The position numbers were made by a program, and so were the translations under genes. From Sisyra terminalis (Eukaryota > Arthropoda > Insecta > Neuroptera > Sisyridae): a stretch of 64,000 bases of DNA. This document shows positions 1-11,590 of this stretch, one piece after another; the first letter of the stretch is position 1, and every line of letters starts with the position of its first letter. A model generated the notes under the pieces. That model was given only the letters and a program-made list of their open reading frames with translations. It did not search any database and had not been told where the DNA came from. The DNA lies in NCBI GenBank assembly GCA_958496175.1, contig OY292276.1:52651080-52715079 (forward strand), read 5' to 3'.

Positions 1-795
1 ACATTAAATTAATTACAAATGATATCAAAAATTATATCTATTGGTACACATAATGATAATTGCAATCGTTAGAATTCCCTAGTAACCCAAGAAAAATTCA
101 TTGGTTCGAAACATTGATAAAATAAAAATTTTCACAAACATTTAATATTTAATCTCAATTCTATCCACAAATATTTACTTCATTATTATTTTAATCAATT
201 CAAATAATTGTTCAATAGTTATTTACGATATTGGTGAAAATAACAATGACCAAAACTAATTTATTTTGATCCAAAATAATTATATTTTCATTAATTTTAT
301 CCAAAAATTTTAATTGTAAATGTAACAATTGATAATTTTCAATGCAAATTTGTTGGAATAAGGAAACAAATTTGAAATGACTTAACTTTTGGGTTGGCAA
401 TTTTGTAATTGTCGAAATTAACATATTTTATTATACAATAATTGCGTTTATTAAACAATTATTTGTGTGTTCGTTAGGAATATATGATATAATTGATTCA
501 TAAAGAGATTACTTTTAATGACTCCTTATATTTATATTTTTTTATGTTTTATTTAAAAATAGACTGCGATGAGTTTTAATTAATTATGAATACATTGCGA
601 TGTATAAATAGATCTTTATTCTGACCAAATAAGCGTTTAATTTATACTTTTTTTTTCTGTATTCGAAAGAAAATTGCGAAATTCAGCCGACTGCTGTACA
701 CTTGTTTCTCGGTTATCGTATTCCCATATCTTGATCATAGTTTATGCATTATATAATGATGAATGTTTCTTGTTTTTTTTTTGGATTTTATATAG
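1..795. other. AT-rich flank, no gene seen
   Basis: Very AT-rich sequence with no convincing coding region. A TATA-like string (TATAAATA) lies at about 603-610, roughly 190 bases before the candidate exon at 796-1690. A long T tract ending in TATATAG at 791-795 looks like a splice acceptor for that exon. Whether a promoter is present or the exon is internal cannot be decided here. Confidence 0.4.
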
Positions 796-1690
796 TAAAT
801 CAACCAAAGATTAGAGAGAAAGAAGAATGGCGCTTTCTAAATTCATCAAGAAGCACAAATATGTCATGCAGTTGTGGAAAGAAAAATCACGACAAATGCA
901 ATATTGTGCGTGGTGGTAACAAGTCTGTTTCTCAAGTAATTAGTTTCATTGATGCAAATATGATTTACAAGAATGCAGTATCAATGGAGAACATCTTTAC
1001 GAGTGATACAATAGATTCTGCCAATCTTGCAACGGAAAGTTCGCCTCTGTTAAGTAGAATTATCACGGAGAGTCAACATACAACGAGCAATGAATCGGGT
1101 ATATCAATGACATGTGATAAATCTCAATATAACGAACAAAACCAAAGTGAACAAAATGTTAGTACCGACGAGGAGTCGGTTGTGATATCAAATCGAACAT
1201 TGGACACCAGTGACATATTCGGTGAAAAATGTACCAATCTATCGAATTCATTAAACCAAAGAGATGAGGAGTCGAATGGTAGTTATGGTAGTCAGGATCT
1301 CGATGAATCTAGTTCGACGTTAATCCTGTCGACGGGCAAAGATTCAACGGTGAAATTAAACTGTGATAATGTACGAAAATCGATTGACGGCTTGTTGGAT
1401 ACCGAGGTAACGAGCAAGTTTGAACGGTTGTCGTTGAAGTTTGCATCGAAGGGACACAAGGCCCGGCGTGAATATCTCGAGTCGTTCATTAATGAAAAGC
1501 CACAATTAGATTTATATTCGGTGGCGGGTAAGAGTAAAGTTGTTGTGGAAAGGCCGATGTCGTCGAAATTGAATAGGAGCGACCCTTGTTTACATTCACC
1601 AGGAGCATACGAACCACATTTGGGGTCGCGCCCTCGAAGACAACGGCGTCCTCCTGCAGCACCTCTGCCCCGTAGGCGCTTCTCTGTTTG
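796..1690 (+). CDS. candidate coding exon, Ser/Thr/Asn-rich, unknown family
   Basis: An open frame of about 300 codons, exceptional for this AT-rich DNA. It is bounded by a strong acceptor (T-rich tract then TATATAG, ending at 795) and a consensus donor G|GTAAGAG at 1690/1691. If it were not spliced, the frame would begin at the ATG at 744 and stop at 1692-1694, inside the donor. The product is polar (many Ser, Asn, Thr, Asp, Glu), with an early Cys cluster (MSCSCGKKNHDKC) and a basic Pro/Arg end (RPRRQRRPPAAPLPRRRFSV). No domain is recognised. The exon would leave two bases of a split codon (TG|), the phase needed by the next recognised exon at 19,057, so it could be an alternative 5' exon of the Rap exchange factor gene or part of an unrelated gene. 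Exon status is inferred from splice signals and openness only. Confidence 0.5.
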
Positions 1691-1723
1691 GTAAGAGACT
1701 TCAATATCTATTTGGTAACCAGG

Positions 1724-2249
1724 GACGAACTGGGGTGTTAAAATGACCTGGATGTTTTAGTGTGTAAAGCACACAATATGGTGTTTAACTCTTATCAAAA
1801 AGAGCTTTTATATTTCGTATGTTCTTTTCTATCCTCCGGATAATGTGTATGCAAAATTTTATAATGATGGGTTGAGTATTTTAGGGTTAGATGCGTAACA
1901 AACAAACAAATGCACAATTCCATTTATAATATTAGTTAAGATAATAAAAGTATTTTTACTCATGGATTGAAAAACTATATCCTTAAGACGAACTGGGGTG
2001 TTAAAATGGCCTGGATGTTTTAGTGTGCAAAGCACACAATATGGTGTTTTAATCCAACCAAAAAGAGCTTTTATATTTCGTATGTTCTTTTCTATCCTCC
2101 TGATAATATGTATGCAAAATTTTATAATGATGGGTTGAGTATTTTAGGCTTAGAAGCGTAACAAACAAACTCACATTTCCATTTATAATATTAGTTAAGA
2201 TAATAAAAGTATTTTTACTCATGGATTGAAAAACTATATCCTTAAGATA
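1724..2249. repeat. tandem duplication, 263-bp unit, two copies
   Basis: Two adjacent copies begin with GACGAACTGGGGTGTTAAAA at 1724 and 1987 and run to about 2249. They differ by scattered substitutions and a short deletion in the second copy. The first copy begins about 33 bases after the candidate splice donor at 1690. No coding potential or terminal repeats are seen. Confidence 0.85.
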
Positions 2250-2427
2250 GCTATTTTATAGACAAAAATTTATGTATTAGATATGTAAATTTTACATATT
2301 TATCTATCAAATATATTATAACAAATATACTACTTTTAGATGAAAATAGGTATGTCTTATTGGGATAAAAGACAAATGTCACTATCGAATTGTTAAAATG
2401 ATGTCTCTTAGTAGAAGTACTGATTAC

Positions 2428-2581
2428 CCAAGGTTTATAAAATACACAGGTTGCCCCATTAGAAAAAAAAATTACTTCATACGAAGAATTTTGAAATTTG
2501 AATTAGTCTAAAGATATGTACGAATTTCTTCTGGATACGTCACGTAGCGCATGAGGCCACCTGTGTATTTTATAAATCTTG
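2428..2581. mobile_element. hAT-like MITE, copy 1
   Basis: A 154-bp element with terminal inverted repeats close to CAAGGTTTATAAAATACACA, flanked by an 8-bp direct duplication CTGATTAC at 2420-2427 and 2582-2589. An 8-bp target duplication is the hallmark of hAT transposons. A second copy with a different 8-bp duplication lies at 23,523-23,687. It has no coding capacity. Confidence 0.85.
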
Positions 2582-2589
2582 CTGATTAC

Positions 2590-3160
2590 TGTAGTGTTTT
2601 GAAATTGCAATTTACAATTTTACAGTGCACAGATATCTACATGACAGATTTTTATATTTATATTGACGTAGGGAAATCAAGTTGAAAAATCATTATTTCA
2701 TAAAGTTATGTATAAAATAATTTTGCTCACTTGAAATATTATTACTTCTTATTAAACCCAAATACCCACAGAATTCTCGAGAAGAGATTGACAAGAACTC
2801 ATTCTCATATATTAGTTCTAAAGTTTATGCAAGTACTATCTTCTTTTGTCACACCTTACTTAAATTTCGAACTATTTTCTGATGTAAATTACATTGGATT
2901 TTTATTCATTTACCTATTCATTTTATAAATCGATTGTTTGAAATTTATATGTTATAATCATTTAGCTTAGAAGTCTTTAGTCTTTAAATGATTAACACTT
3001 CCTGGAAATAAGCTTTTGCACCCGTGAGGGTGCACTTTAAATAGGTAATGTAAATTGAATTGAACCAATTTTTTTTTTAAAAAGTCAGGGAATGTCAGGG
3101 AATTTCATTGAGTCAAAGGAAAATTAAGGGAACCTGACAAGGTTCATAGTTTGATTAGTG
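2590..3160. other. non-coding stretch
   Basis: AT-rich DNA between two mobile elements. Only short open frames are present and nothing is recognised. Confidence 0.5.
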
Positions 3161-3167
3161 TTTATAA

Positions 3168-4136
3168 TGAGCCTGAAGATAGCCGACTCGACTATTAATT
3201 AAAAGGTTGTATACAGTTAGAAGGCTGAAAAAAAGCGAATTTTTCAGAATTTTTTTAGAGAAAACTTAAATTTATTGATCTAAAAATTTGTTCACATATT
3301 ATGGTATCTTTTAACTGTATTTTAAGACTTAGTATTAGTAAAAATATTTATTTGAAAAGGAGCTACAGCTGATCTCCGGGAGGTCCTCTCAAAAAAGACG
3401 TTTTGCGGTGACCACTATATCTCTGAACTGGATCCTTTGAAATTAAAAAACCAAACAGATTTCGTTAAAGTAATGTTAAATCTAGTAATTAATCGAAGGA
3501 ATAAGCAAAATATTTTTTTTTGGCAAAATGACGGTTTCTTAAAAAAAATAATCGATTTTTGACCAAAATTTTGGCCTTAAATTGTTTTAAAAAAAAATAT
3601 TTATTGGTTAAAAAAAACTGCAATTAATTACTAAAAAAATATATTTAAGAATCTCGTCTTAAAATTTGAGACTAATCGGTTCAGCCGTTTTCGAGTAATC
3701 TTGTTCACCGACTTTGAAAACACCATTTTGAGAAAAACGCGTTTAAAGTTTGCAAATGTATTGATGTTTTTAGAAAACTTTACATCTTATTTAAAAAATT
3801 ACATTTGAAAAAAAATCAAGAAACTTTTTTAAAAACATCAATACATTTACAAGGAAGAGTACAGCTGAATAACATGCTGTCTTGCTCTATATGTTAACTT
3901 TAAATTTTGCCTGAAGAAACCGAAATAAAGTCTACGAAACGTCGCAATTTTTATAATTTAACATATTCATTATAAAGTCCAAATCCCAAGATAAAAAACT
4001 TAATAACTATTAAATCAATGGACGAGATTCATATTGATAATAAACACGAGTATTTTTTTCAATCCCAAAAAAATATTTTTTTATCGTTAAAGACCTTTAA
4101 AAATATTAAATAGTTGAGTTTGCTAACTTCAGGCTC
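3168..4136. mobile_element. inverted-repeat element, TGAGCCTGAAG ends
   Basis: About 970 bp bounded by inverted TGAGCCTGAAG (3168) and CTTCAGGCTCA (ending 4136). The flanks share TGTTTA on both sides as an imperfect direct repeat of up to 9 bp, which would suit a Mutator-like element, but this is weak. Inside is a hairpin formed by near-complementary segments around 3752-3772 and 3831-3852. A degenerate CCTGAAGAA...CGAAACG motif lies at about 3909-3946 and resembles the better-formed copies at 8859, 9117 and 15,696. No transposase remnant is visible. Confidence 0.55.
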
Positions 4137-4139
4137 ATG

Positions 4140-5109
4140 TTTACATTACAAAAGATGAATGGAATTGTATCGAATTTTTCGTAAGTCAGTCCACCCCTGT
4201 TGGCAACGTTGACAAAATAAATGTGATTCATTTATCGGCTATGCAACTCTAAAATCCACTTTTTTCTTTTCTGCACCATTACAGAGTAACATTCCTTAGA
4301 AAAATATTTTCATATTGAATCCGAATTCAATTGCAGATGTGCAAAGCCTAAAATTCCTCGGCCACATTCTCTTGCTTTTACGATTACCATCTCATTGTTA
4401 AAGTGCGGCCGTAAATTTAATTATTTCGAAGAAGATTCGCCTTATATAAGGAATTTATTGAAACATAAAATATATTAATATCTTAACTACAAATACACGA
4501 AAATAAAAAACGCTATTTGAAACTAATTTTCCATTGTTTGCAGGCGGAAATAAATTCGTTTTGAGAAAGGATTTAAATTTATATTTCATTTCATGTTATA
4601 TTATTTGATTACCTCGTTATTTATGCAAAAAATTGATTGGTAAATTATTTTAATTGTAGTTCGCAGAATTTTTGTTTGTACAATTTTTTTGTCTATGCAA
4701 ATTTTCTGTTTTTATTGGTGCATACCTACTCAGACGTAATTATTAATTTATCTATTCCGGGTTTTTAATTTTAAAGGTCATTTCATAAAAAATATTTGAT
4801 TTCCTCCAACTATATTGCAAGTAGTTTCAAATTAAATATGTAAGCATAAGATTATTACCCTAATTACCATTGTAATTACATTATATGCAATGTTTTTAGG
4901 TTTCGTTGAATTTTCTCCATATTTCTAACGGTTGAGGAATATAAGTATTCGTTACGTATTATATTTTTTATTGCTTTACAGCAATTTTTTGCCCTAACAG
5001 CTGAGTAAATCATCTTTATGAGTAATTCAATTTTTTCAATACCTAAACTTAATATTAGACTTACTAAATTGCCATATGGTACTTGAAGTACTTTGGTACC
5101 AAAGTAAGA
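4140..5109. other. non-coding stretch
   Basis: AT-rich DNA without recognisable genes or repeats that recur in the window. Confidence 0.45.
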
Positions 5110-5111
5110 TA

Positions 5112-7205
5112 GGGTGGGGTTTAAGGGTTAAATTTTATTCCTATTCCGTATTGTATTGTGAAAATCAACCCTATTAATTTGAAACGTCCATTGCTAATCA
5201 AACAAATAAACATCTGGCCATGTTTAATTTAATTTTTAATGGAATCATCCATATAGAAGTTTGTCATTTTATATTTTTTCTAGACCTTGTCGTTTGTCTC
5301 TTTTTGCCCCTTAGCAGGGGCAAAATGGGACGGCTAAGGGGTTAAAAGGATTGTATTTATTTTAAGGATTTAACAGGTGCTATCATATAATATAAATTGA
5401 CTATCTTGTCGTGCGTCCGTGCAGAAGGGGCTATGCGCAAGCGCTCTGCAATCCCCACTTACGCATTCAAAAGGTTGGTAGGGGTACTCACTCACTAATG
5501 TATTTATTTGTGAATACGTATTTCGGAATTTCAGGTTTACAATATGGGAAAGCCAAAAAACATAATGCTCACTTATAAACTTAACTTAACCTTTTCAGAT
5601 ATATCTACTTATCAGAGTTTAAATTTGTAAGCAGACCCTAAGTTTTTGTTTCTAATAATAAATCAACTTTGTTTTATATTAAGAAGTAATAACGTTTCGC
5701 TTTTAACGGACATTGATTGATTATTAAATTTGAAATTAATTTTTTTCATTTTCGAATGTTTATTAAACGTTATCCCTTACAAACTTGGCTACCATTTTTC
5801 ACTCTTTTAGGGGAGAAATTTTCAAAAACTCTTTCTTATTATATATCTGCATCGAATAAGGAAAACACTTTCCAAATTTCATCGACATAAATGTTCGCTT
5901 ATATTTGAAAATACAATGTAAAACGAAAAAAAATGACCTCTATGTTAGTTAACATGACTAAAAAGCTATTTGATTTGCACAGTTGTACATACAAAATTAT
6001 TGGAAATAGGTGGACAACGTGGAAATAAATTCGAATATTTTATTTATTTTCAATAACAATAATAGGTTTTCAAATTGTTCTAAATACCGAAAAAAAGTTA
6101 GTATGGAAGATTTTATGTTTGAATTGCCAGTGAAATATATGGCAAAAAATTGCTACCTTAATGCTTCTTAGCCTAATATATAATTACTCCAGATCACAAC
6201 CATTGGTTCATAAAATAAAATAGATTTTAAAAAGTTTGATTGTTGAAAAACGAACCAAAATTTAAAATCGCCTATTTGGTATAAGTACTACATAAGTATT
6301 AAACTTTCATAATAATTTAGTGAAATGACGTTTTTTTAAAATTTTGTTATTAAAATGATATAAAAAACACTTATATTTTATGTCTTAATATAATTTTAGA
6401 TTAACTTTTTTTTTATACTAACAACACTGATTATTATATTTAAAATTTCGATTGTTGATTAACTCTACATTATCTCATATTAAACATTTTATTGAGATAA
6501 AACCTTTAGTTGCGAATGCAACGGGCAACTACTAGTGAATTAATAACAGTATTTGAATCAATGAAATATTTCTGGATTTTCATTTTGAAAAATTTTATTA
6601 CAGTGACTTTAAACATAAAAAAAAGCTCTTCTTTATTTATAATAATATTGACATGAATTGTAATATAAGTAATATTTTTTATATCTTTTTCTAAGCTTAA
6701 TCAAAATTATCGTTTTCTGAATTACAATTATTAAAACGAAGTAAACGAACCCTCGGGTAGAAATATAATTTTCATGGACCGATTGCTTGCAAAGATTGCG
6801 TTGAATCCATTCTTCACGTGGCTGGGTAAGGAAAAAGTCCACGTGGACCTTTTTACCTCAGTTACGTTCAAGTGTTTTTACTAGGTTATAACTAGTTTAC
6901 TGTTTAAATTAGCTAAAAACTAATAATAAATCCTGAAATACCACTAAATCTCCTATACTATTAAATGATGTTTTAGTCTAGTCAAAGCAATTTTACTGCT
7001 GGAAACCGAAAAGAATAATAATTACAAATTTTAATTTCGTTAAAATATCGAGGTGCCGTCGTAAATCTCCTATCTGTGAAGTAGTTTAACTTCCAGGGTG
7101 GCCTGGAAATGCTTCTTACACTTCCTCATTCCTACCATTATAGTTAAATAGAGCAATATGCCACTAGTATTTTATATACTCATGGTGGACCTTTATGCCC
7201 TACTC
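5112..7205. mobile_element. TA-flanked MITE (GGGTGG ends) interrupted by a Helitron
   Basis: This element is homologous along its length to 29,669-30,624. It begins TA|GGGTGGGGTTTAAGGG and ends with the inverted counterpart next to TA at 7206-7207, consistent with a Tc1/mariner-type TA duplication. Subtracting the 1153-bp Helitron at 5383-6535 leaves about 940 bp, close to the 956 bp of the uninterrupted copy. It contains a small hairpin around 5307-5326 and a CCACGTGG-centred palindrome near 6836-6857. It has no coding capacity, so it is non-autonomous. Confidence 0.75.
5383..6535 (+). mobile_element. non-autonomous Helitron, copy 1
   Basis: It begins TC and ends CTAG, and is inserted exactly between A (5382) and T (6536) without target duplication, as Helitrons do. 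Near the 3' end a hairpin GTTGC-GAAT-GCAAC lies about a dozen bases before CTAG. The uninterrupted host element at about 29,940 preserves the empty site, reading GTTATGAATTAAT where this copy has GCTA[insert]TGAATTAAT. A second copy lies at 22,138-23,263. No Rep/helicase frame is present, so it depends on an autonomous partner. Confidence 0.85.
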
Positions 7206-7209
7206 TACC

Positions 7210-8790
7210 CTACTGGAAAATAAAATTAATGATTCTATTCCAAAAGGTTGAAAATATGGCGTAGAAAGGCCTCGTCTTAATGTTTATTGCACCTTAAGTT
7301 TTATAAAAATCTTTGTAGATCTAAAGAAAATATAAAAACATTATGATCTTATTCCTCATCCTAATACATTTGTGGTTCTCCATTAGTCTCCAATGCTACC
7401 TTTCTTGTTTCCTGAGGGTTGATGTTTTCAATCCATATAGTCATAATTCTTTCGCAACTGTTTACAAAGTTTCCATTTTTCAATCAAGAGATGCTTTTTA
7501 CGTTTAAATTTTATGTCAGTTAACTTAGCAAAAGAATCGTTTTCATTAGTTAATTTAATTAACATTGAAGAGCAAAATGTTAATGTAACCATTTAAAAAA
7601 TAATTTTTTCAATTACCTTAAAATTGAAAGTAACATTTCTTGTTTAAATTATAAAACAACGCCAGTCTTTTTAAAATTATTCATTCGTCAAAACTACGTA
7701 TAGTACTCGGTAATGTTGAACTTAATTGAATTATTTCTGTTCTCTTGTCTCTGGAGTGATAATAACTCTTCATATCTCGGAAGTTTTTCAATGAAATTAA
7801 AGTCCCTTGCAAAAGTGTAAGTCAATGGCCTTACTGTATTAAAAACGATGCATCATTTTAGTACTACACAACATAATATTACTCACATACTATTCTAATT
7901 ACGAAAAAAATTAATGATTTTCTTCAATCTCGACTCCCTCGATTGTAAATGTAGCAAAATAATAAGCCACTCATTATGGAGCTGAACAGTGATTTGGTGT
8001 AAGGTTTCGGTATTTCCTGTTCTTTTTCGGAGCCATAATCATTTTTCAATAGCAAAAAAATTAATTAGTAGTTATTGGGACTTATAAGAAGTGATTGTTA
8101 ATGACAAAAGATTCTACCTGGAACCGACATTCCGTGTATAATTTTGTCTTTAGCGTCAAATAAGTGTAATTTTGTGAAATTTCGATCTGACTAATAAATG
8201 TAGCGTGTGTGCAAAATTGAATCGAAATCTCCTGGAGGCAAAAGTTTAAGATGTAAAAGACTTAATCTTATAATATGTTTCGGTCTTTATAATAGAATTA
8301 TAGGTGTCAGTTTAATAATGTTGGAAAGGATATATTTTAAGTTATCGTGATTGGTAGGAATAATATTTTAGGTAGATTTAATAAGGGGTAGATAAATGAA
8401 TTTATCAGTATTATGTGAAATGAATAACATTATTTAACAGTACAGTCGTGGAAGTTAAATTTATTAAGTGAATTCCCTAAAAGTATGTAGAAGTCATTTT
8501 TTTATTGATAGATTAGGTTTCAAATGTGATTTCAACCAAAATATTAACGGAGGGGCACCTCGTTCTCCCTTAAAATTAACTTTTCCTGAAAAAAATATTT
8601 TTTTATTATAACTTTTAATCCGTGATAAATACAAAGAAAACAGTTCTTATCAAAATGATAGCTGAGGAAATTTGCTACAAAAAAGGCTCTTTAATAATTT
8701 CCTGTATGTGCCATAGTTCACGTGAAAAATTTTCATTTTCCAAGACCGTGTTACTTTATTGTTGATCCATGTTGTTCAAGTCCTTGTCTT
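7210..8790. other. non-coding stretch
   Basis: AT-rich sequence with only short open frames. No gene, inverted-repeat element or repeat recurring elsewhere in the window was identified. Confidence 0.45.
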
Positions 8791-8858
8791 TTTAAATATA
8801 ATAATTAAATTGTGGGCAATAAGGACGAAGCTTCTTGTGGAATATTATTTATTTTATC

Positions 8859-8894
8859 GCCAACGTTTCGTCAGTCATTCCTGACTTCTTCAGG
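8859..8894 (-). ncRNA. hammerhead-like core motif (candidate)
   Basis: This is the inverted partner of the motif at 9117-9152. On the - strand it reads CCTGAAGAA, stem GTCAG/CTGAC with loop GAATGA, then GAAACGTTGGC. It differs from its partner by one loop base. Confidence 0.4.
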
Positions 8895-9116
8895 ACTCTA
8901 TAATGAAAATACATAACATTTAAAAATAACAATAACTATTGTCAAAATTATAAATAAATAAATTACAATTCATAAGTCTTAGTCTATATAAATCTTATAT
9001 CACATTAGTTAACTAAGATTTATATAGACTAAGACTTATAAATTGTAATTTATTTATTTATAATTTTTACAATAGTTGTTCCTATTTTTAAATGTTATGT
9101 ATTTTCATTATAGAGC

Positions 9117-9152
9117 CCTGAAGAAGTCAGCAATGACTGACGAAACGTTGGC
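9117..9152 (+). ncRNA. hammerhead-like core motif (candidate)
   Basis: It reads CTGAAGA (matching the hammerhead consensus CUGANGA), one extra A, a stem GTCAG/CTGAC closing the loop CAATGA, then GAAACG. The order core-stem II-GAAA fits a hammerhead, and a stem-compensated variant occurs at 15,696-15,729. The cleavage site (NUH) and stems I and III could not be assigned, so catalytic activity is not claimed. Confidence 0.4.
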
Positions 9153-9413
9153 AATATTATAAATAATATTCCACAAGAAGCTTCGTCCTTATTGCCCATA
9201 ATTTAATTATTATATTTATTGCTGATATTTCTGAAAATTATTGGCATTTTAGGAAAAATCAGGAGCCAAATGATTTATTTATTTGTGAGTTACATTTTCT
9301 TATTTAGAAAAGTTTCAGAAGTAACTAGAAAACTGAAGAACTTAACTTTTAATTTGGTTATTATCATAGGGTACTTATTGTACTTACTTATTGTAATATT
9401 ACTCGATAGAGTA

Positions 9414-9447
9414 TTTGATAAAGTTCCGAAAGGCAACGAAACGTTGT
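9414..9447 (+). ncRNA. degenerate hammerhead-like motif
   Basis: A weaker relative: TTTGATAAA, then GTTCC-GAAA-GGCAAC (stem with a one-base bulge), then GAAACGTTG. The core lacks the CTGANGA consensus. It lies 200 bases after the foldback at 8794-9217 and may be a remnant of the same element family. Confidence 0.25.
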
Positions 9448-9464
9448 TCAAAAATCAAACATAA

Positions 9465-10478
9465 ATCATTAAGAAGAAAAGTTAATGTAATTTTTTAGTC
9501 CAAAACTTTATGATAATAATCAATTTAACAAAAAATGGACATTAATCAAGTGGATTAACTCTTAGTTATGAAAATATCGAAAACTTTGTCAAATGTTAAA
9601 TTACTTTCAAAAACTAATTACAGAATGAAATATACTTTCTTAGAAATTGATTTTTTTATCATAAAGTATTTTGATATTTAATAGATATCTAGTAATTTTT
9701 AATTGAAGGAATTAAAATTGAATTTTCTCGGTACAAAATCGTCAGTGATAAATAGTTATTTTTTTTACTTTTCAGTGGAAATTTTCTAAAAATCTTAAGA
9801 TTCATAGTGATCTATAGTGCAAAGGATACAACTGTATACCCTGTATACAGTAGTGTACAATATACAGCTAACGTTCGTCTGCTGCCCATAGGTAGGGAAA
9901 AATAAATTTTCTTTGCAATTGCGTCCTTTTTCAAATACATTTCTTTCTATCTGAATAAGCTATTGGATATATGAATACCGGCAATGTATAATACAAAGCC
10001 TTACCTTATTTTTTGTTCATGTATAACTGAAACATTTTCTTCCAAAGAAGATTAATAAAAATTTAAAAAAAATAAATACAAAACTAAGAATTTTTTCCAA
10101 TTTTCTCAGGAATTTTCCATCGAGATCAGATTTTCGATAATATTATGATGGAATAGTGTTTATTGATAGTTTGATGAAATCTATTCATCATATCTATGAA
10201 AAATTTCAAATCCTTATGGTTTTGTATTTCAGTTTTGTCGAAAGGAATTACTTAATTATCGCTTATTATTGTAATTTCAATTTTTTACTCAGAGTACATC
10301 TTAGTACAGAGCCTAAAGTTGAGTTTCTAACGTTGGTTTATAATATTAAAATACGCGATTTTTCCTGCAGCGTAACTATTGGAAAACGGGAAATTTATAA
10401 AAAAATGCATTTTCGTCTGTTATTTATTAGTTCCAAAAATAATAAAAAATTATAAAATTGATGAATTTGATTTTTAGT
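9465..10478. other. non-coding stretch
   Basis: AT-rich DNA. A 99-codon open frame at 10,156-10,455 shows no recognisable family and is treated as chance. Confidence 0.4.
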
Positions 10479-11590
10479 GAAAACTTACACATTTGTCAAG
10501 AAATCTAAATTTTCTCAATATGTAATGCGCGGAGGGTTTGTGCGCATTTTGATCAAATGCAAAAAGCTCTAGCGTTTTTGACATCAATTTCCGGCCAAAC
10601 TATGGCATTTATGGAAAATTGGTAAAGAATCATTTTTGTAGGAAATATTCTTAGCTTTCATTTTGATAATAACTATTTTATTTGTATTTTGCACGGTTCA
10701 AAAGTTATAATGAAAACATATATTATTAAATATATATTATAAATATATCAATGAGGGGCACGGCGCTTCCGGGAGACGGATTTTGGTGGAAATAATGTTT
10801 AGGACCTATTCTATCAATTCAGAATAAAAATCGGCTTCTACGTATTTTCTGGTAAATGTATATGTTTGAATGATTGTACTAACTGAAACTTTAGTATTAT
10901 GAATGTGAAATATGTAAACCTATCGGTAGCCTAAGTTCCTTTCAAGAATTATCAAATTAGTAAGGAAAAGATTGTCATTCTTCCTGCAATAGTTCTTTTT
11001 TTAGAATTAAAATTTCTCATATATACCAACAGAATAGTATGAAAACGTACACATTTATCAAGAAATCTAAATTTTCTCAATATGTAATGCGCGGAGGATT
11101 TGTGCGCATTTTGATCTCATGCAAATCTCATGCTCCAGAGTTTTTGACATTAATTTACGGCCAAACTATGGTATTTATGGAAAATTGGTAAAGAATCATT
11201 TTTATAGGAAATATTCTCAGCTTTCATTTTGATAATAACTATTTTATTTGTATCTGGCACGGTTTAAAAGTTATACTGAAGAAACATATTTTGTTTTTGG
11301 AAAAAATCAATGGGGGGAAACGGTGCTTCCGGGAGACAGATTTTGGTGGAAATAATGTTTAGAACCTATTTTCCCATTGAATAAAAAATTACCTTCTACG
11401 TATTTTTTGGTGAGGGCATATGCTTATTGACTGTACTAATTGAAAAATTTAGTGTTATGAATGTGTGAAATATAAACCTATCAGTAGCCTAAGTTCCTTT
11501 CAAAACTAATCAAATAAGTAAGGAAGAGATTATGATTCTTCCTGCAATAGTTAGGATAAAAATTTCTCATACATACCAACTGAATAATAA
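10479..11590. repeat. tandem duplication, ~562-bp unit, two copies
   Basis: Copies start at 10,479 and 11,041 with GAAAACNTACACATTTRTCA and share blocks such as TCAATATGTAATGCGCGGAG throughout. They have diverged by many substitutions and small indels, so the duplication is old. No frame is conserved between the copies. Confidence 0.85.

Larger units (their letters stand above)
8794..9217. repeat. 424-bp foldback with hammerhead-like motif in each arm
   Basis: A nearly perfect inverted repeat centred near 9005, with arms of about 200 bp (8794-8990 and 9020-9217). The two arms carry oppositely oriented copies of a CCTGAAGAAGTC...CGAAACGTTGGC motif (8859-8894 on -, 9117-9152 on +). This motif is reminiscent of the hammerhead core described in the terminal repeats of Penelope-like retroelements. 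The structure could be a tail-to-tail pair of element ends. No reverse transcriptase is visible. Confidence 0.8.

Noticed and set aside
1292..1704. Two open frames on the - strand under the candidate exon
   Set aside because: They are antisense shadows of the longer + strand frame, which has splice signals.
9219..9464. Penelope ORF remnant beside the hammerhead-like foldback
   Set aside because: The 81-codon hydrophobic frame has no GIY-YIG or RT motif; it is typical of chance translation of T-rich DNA.
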